Origin: Brachypodius melanocephalos
Lineage: Eukaryota; Chordata; Aves; Passeriformes; Pycnonotidae
Reading direction: 5' to 3'
Assembly (NCBI GenBank): GCA_013398615.1
Contig: VZSR01000598.1
Location: forward strand, 4,967,930-5,031,929
DNA: 64,000 bases
In this document: positions 63,641 to 64,000 of the stretch, in pieces
Position numbering within the stretch: the first letter of the stretch is position 1
Layout of the letters: every line of letters begins with the position of its first letter
Program-made: the position numbers and the translations under genes
The notes under the pieces: model-generated
Databases searched by the model: none
What the model saw: the letters and a program-made list of their open reading frames with translations, nothing else
What the model was told of the DNA's origin: nothing

Positions 63641-64000
63641 ATTTGCCCTTTTTTTTTTCTCCCCTCAGCATCATTTTTTTTAACACCAGCCACACATCCA
63701 AAGCAAGACCTGGTTGTTTGAAACACACACTCCTGGAGTTTCCTAACCTGCTTGTGCAAACTCTTTTTTTTTTTTTTTTTTTTAAATGTAAAAATTGTGT
63801 TTTAAAATGGACTTCGAAGCTGGCAAGGTGACTCTTGGCTTTGGGCAAAATGTGGGTGGTGCAGAGACAAAGCTGAGCAGGTTTGCTGTACCTGACACCT
63901 GGGTTTTGCTGAGCTGGGTGTGAGCTCTGAGCCTGGCTTTGCTGGGCCAGAGCTGTTGGGCTGATGGAGCAGAGGCTCTGAATTGTCAGGGCTGTGCTGG
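63641..64000. other. Right-edge flank
   Basis: T-rich runs at about 63648-63660 and 63764-63783 and otherwise unremarkable sequence. No gene or known repeat seen. Confidence 0.4.

Overview
The window is vertebrate nuclear DNA, almost certainly from a bird and most likely a passerine songbird. Genes are split by GT-AG introns. CR1 retrotransposon 3' ends occur repeatedly, ERV LTRs are common, and there is a SINE with a tRNA-Ile-derived head and a CR1-like tail, an architecture I know as TguSINE1 of songbirds. The gene order matches the block TOR1A - TOR1B - PTGES - PRRX2 (human 9q34.11), with every relative orientation kept.

Layout. (1) At 1-833 the + strand carries the end of TOR1A: part of its last intron and the complete last coding exon, followed by a 3'UTR. 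(2) At 5331-8544 the - strand carries a complete five-exon TOR1B of 342 codons, tail-to-tail with TOR1A. Two introns hold LTRs of one family and a SINE. (3) At 9589-9775, also on the - strand, lies a second, intact torsin-type first exon with a good splice donor in the same phase as TOR1B exon 1. Interferon/ETS-type motifs lie just upstream of it. No exons 2-5 of its own are visible, so it is either an alternative first exon of TOR1B or the remnant of a third torsin gene. (4) 9.8-27.0 kb is a gene-poor interval with a truncated endogenous retrovirus (14.7-16.2 kb), a complete solo LTR with a 5-bp target-site duplication (22236-23292), CR1 fragments and a pair of diverged direct repeats. (5) 27686-31451 on the + strand is a complete three-exon PTGES (146 aa). 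(6) 33.3-38.4 kb is intergenic, with a CR1 copy, a second pair of direct repeats and an orphan CpG-rich island. (7) 40863-60994 on the - strand is a complete four-exon PRRX2 (247 aa, homeodomain plus OAR). Its 18.6-kb first intron holds minisatellites, a 100-N assembly gap and several AT-rich patches that resemble conserved enhancers. (8) 61.0-64.0 kb is the PRRX2 promoter and upstream region.

The genes do not form one pathway. TOR1A and TOR1B are AAA+ ATPases of the ER lumen and nuclear envelope. PTGES is the inducible microsomal prostaglandin E synthase. PRRX2 is a mesenchymal homeodomain transcription factor. The most interesting single signal is the extra torsin first exon with its IRF/ETS-like motifs. 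All exon boundaries were derived by reading splice sites and checking that codon phases close exactly. Family assignments come from recognising conserved motifs, not from a database search.
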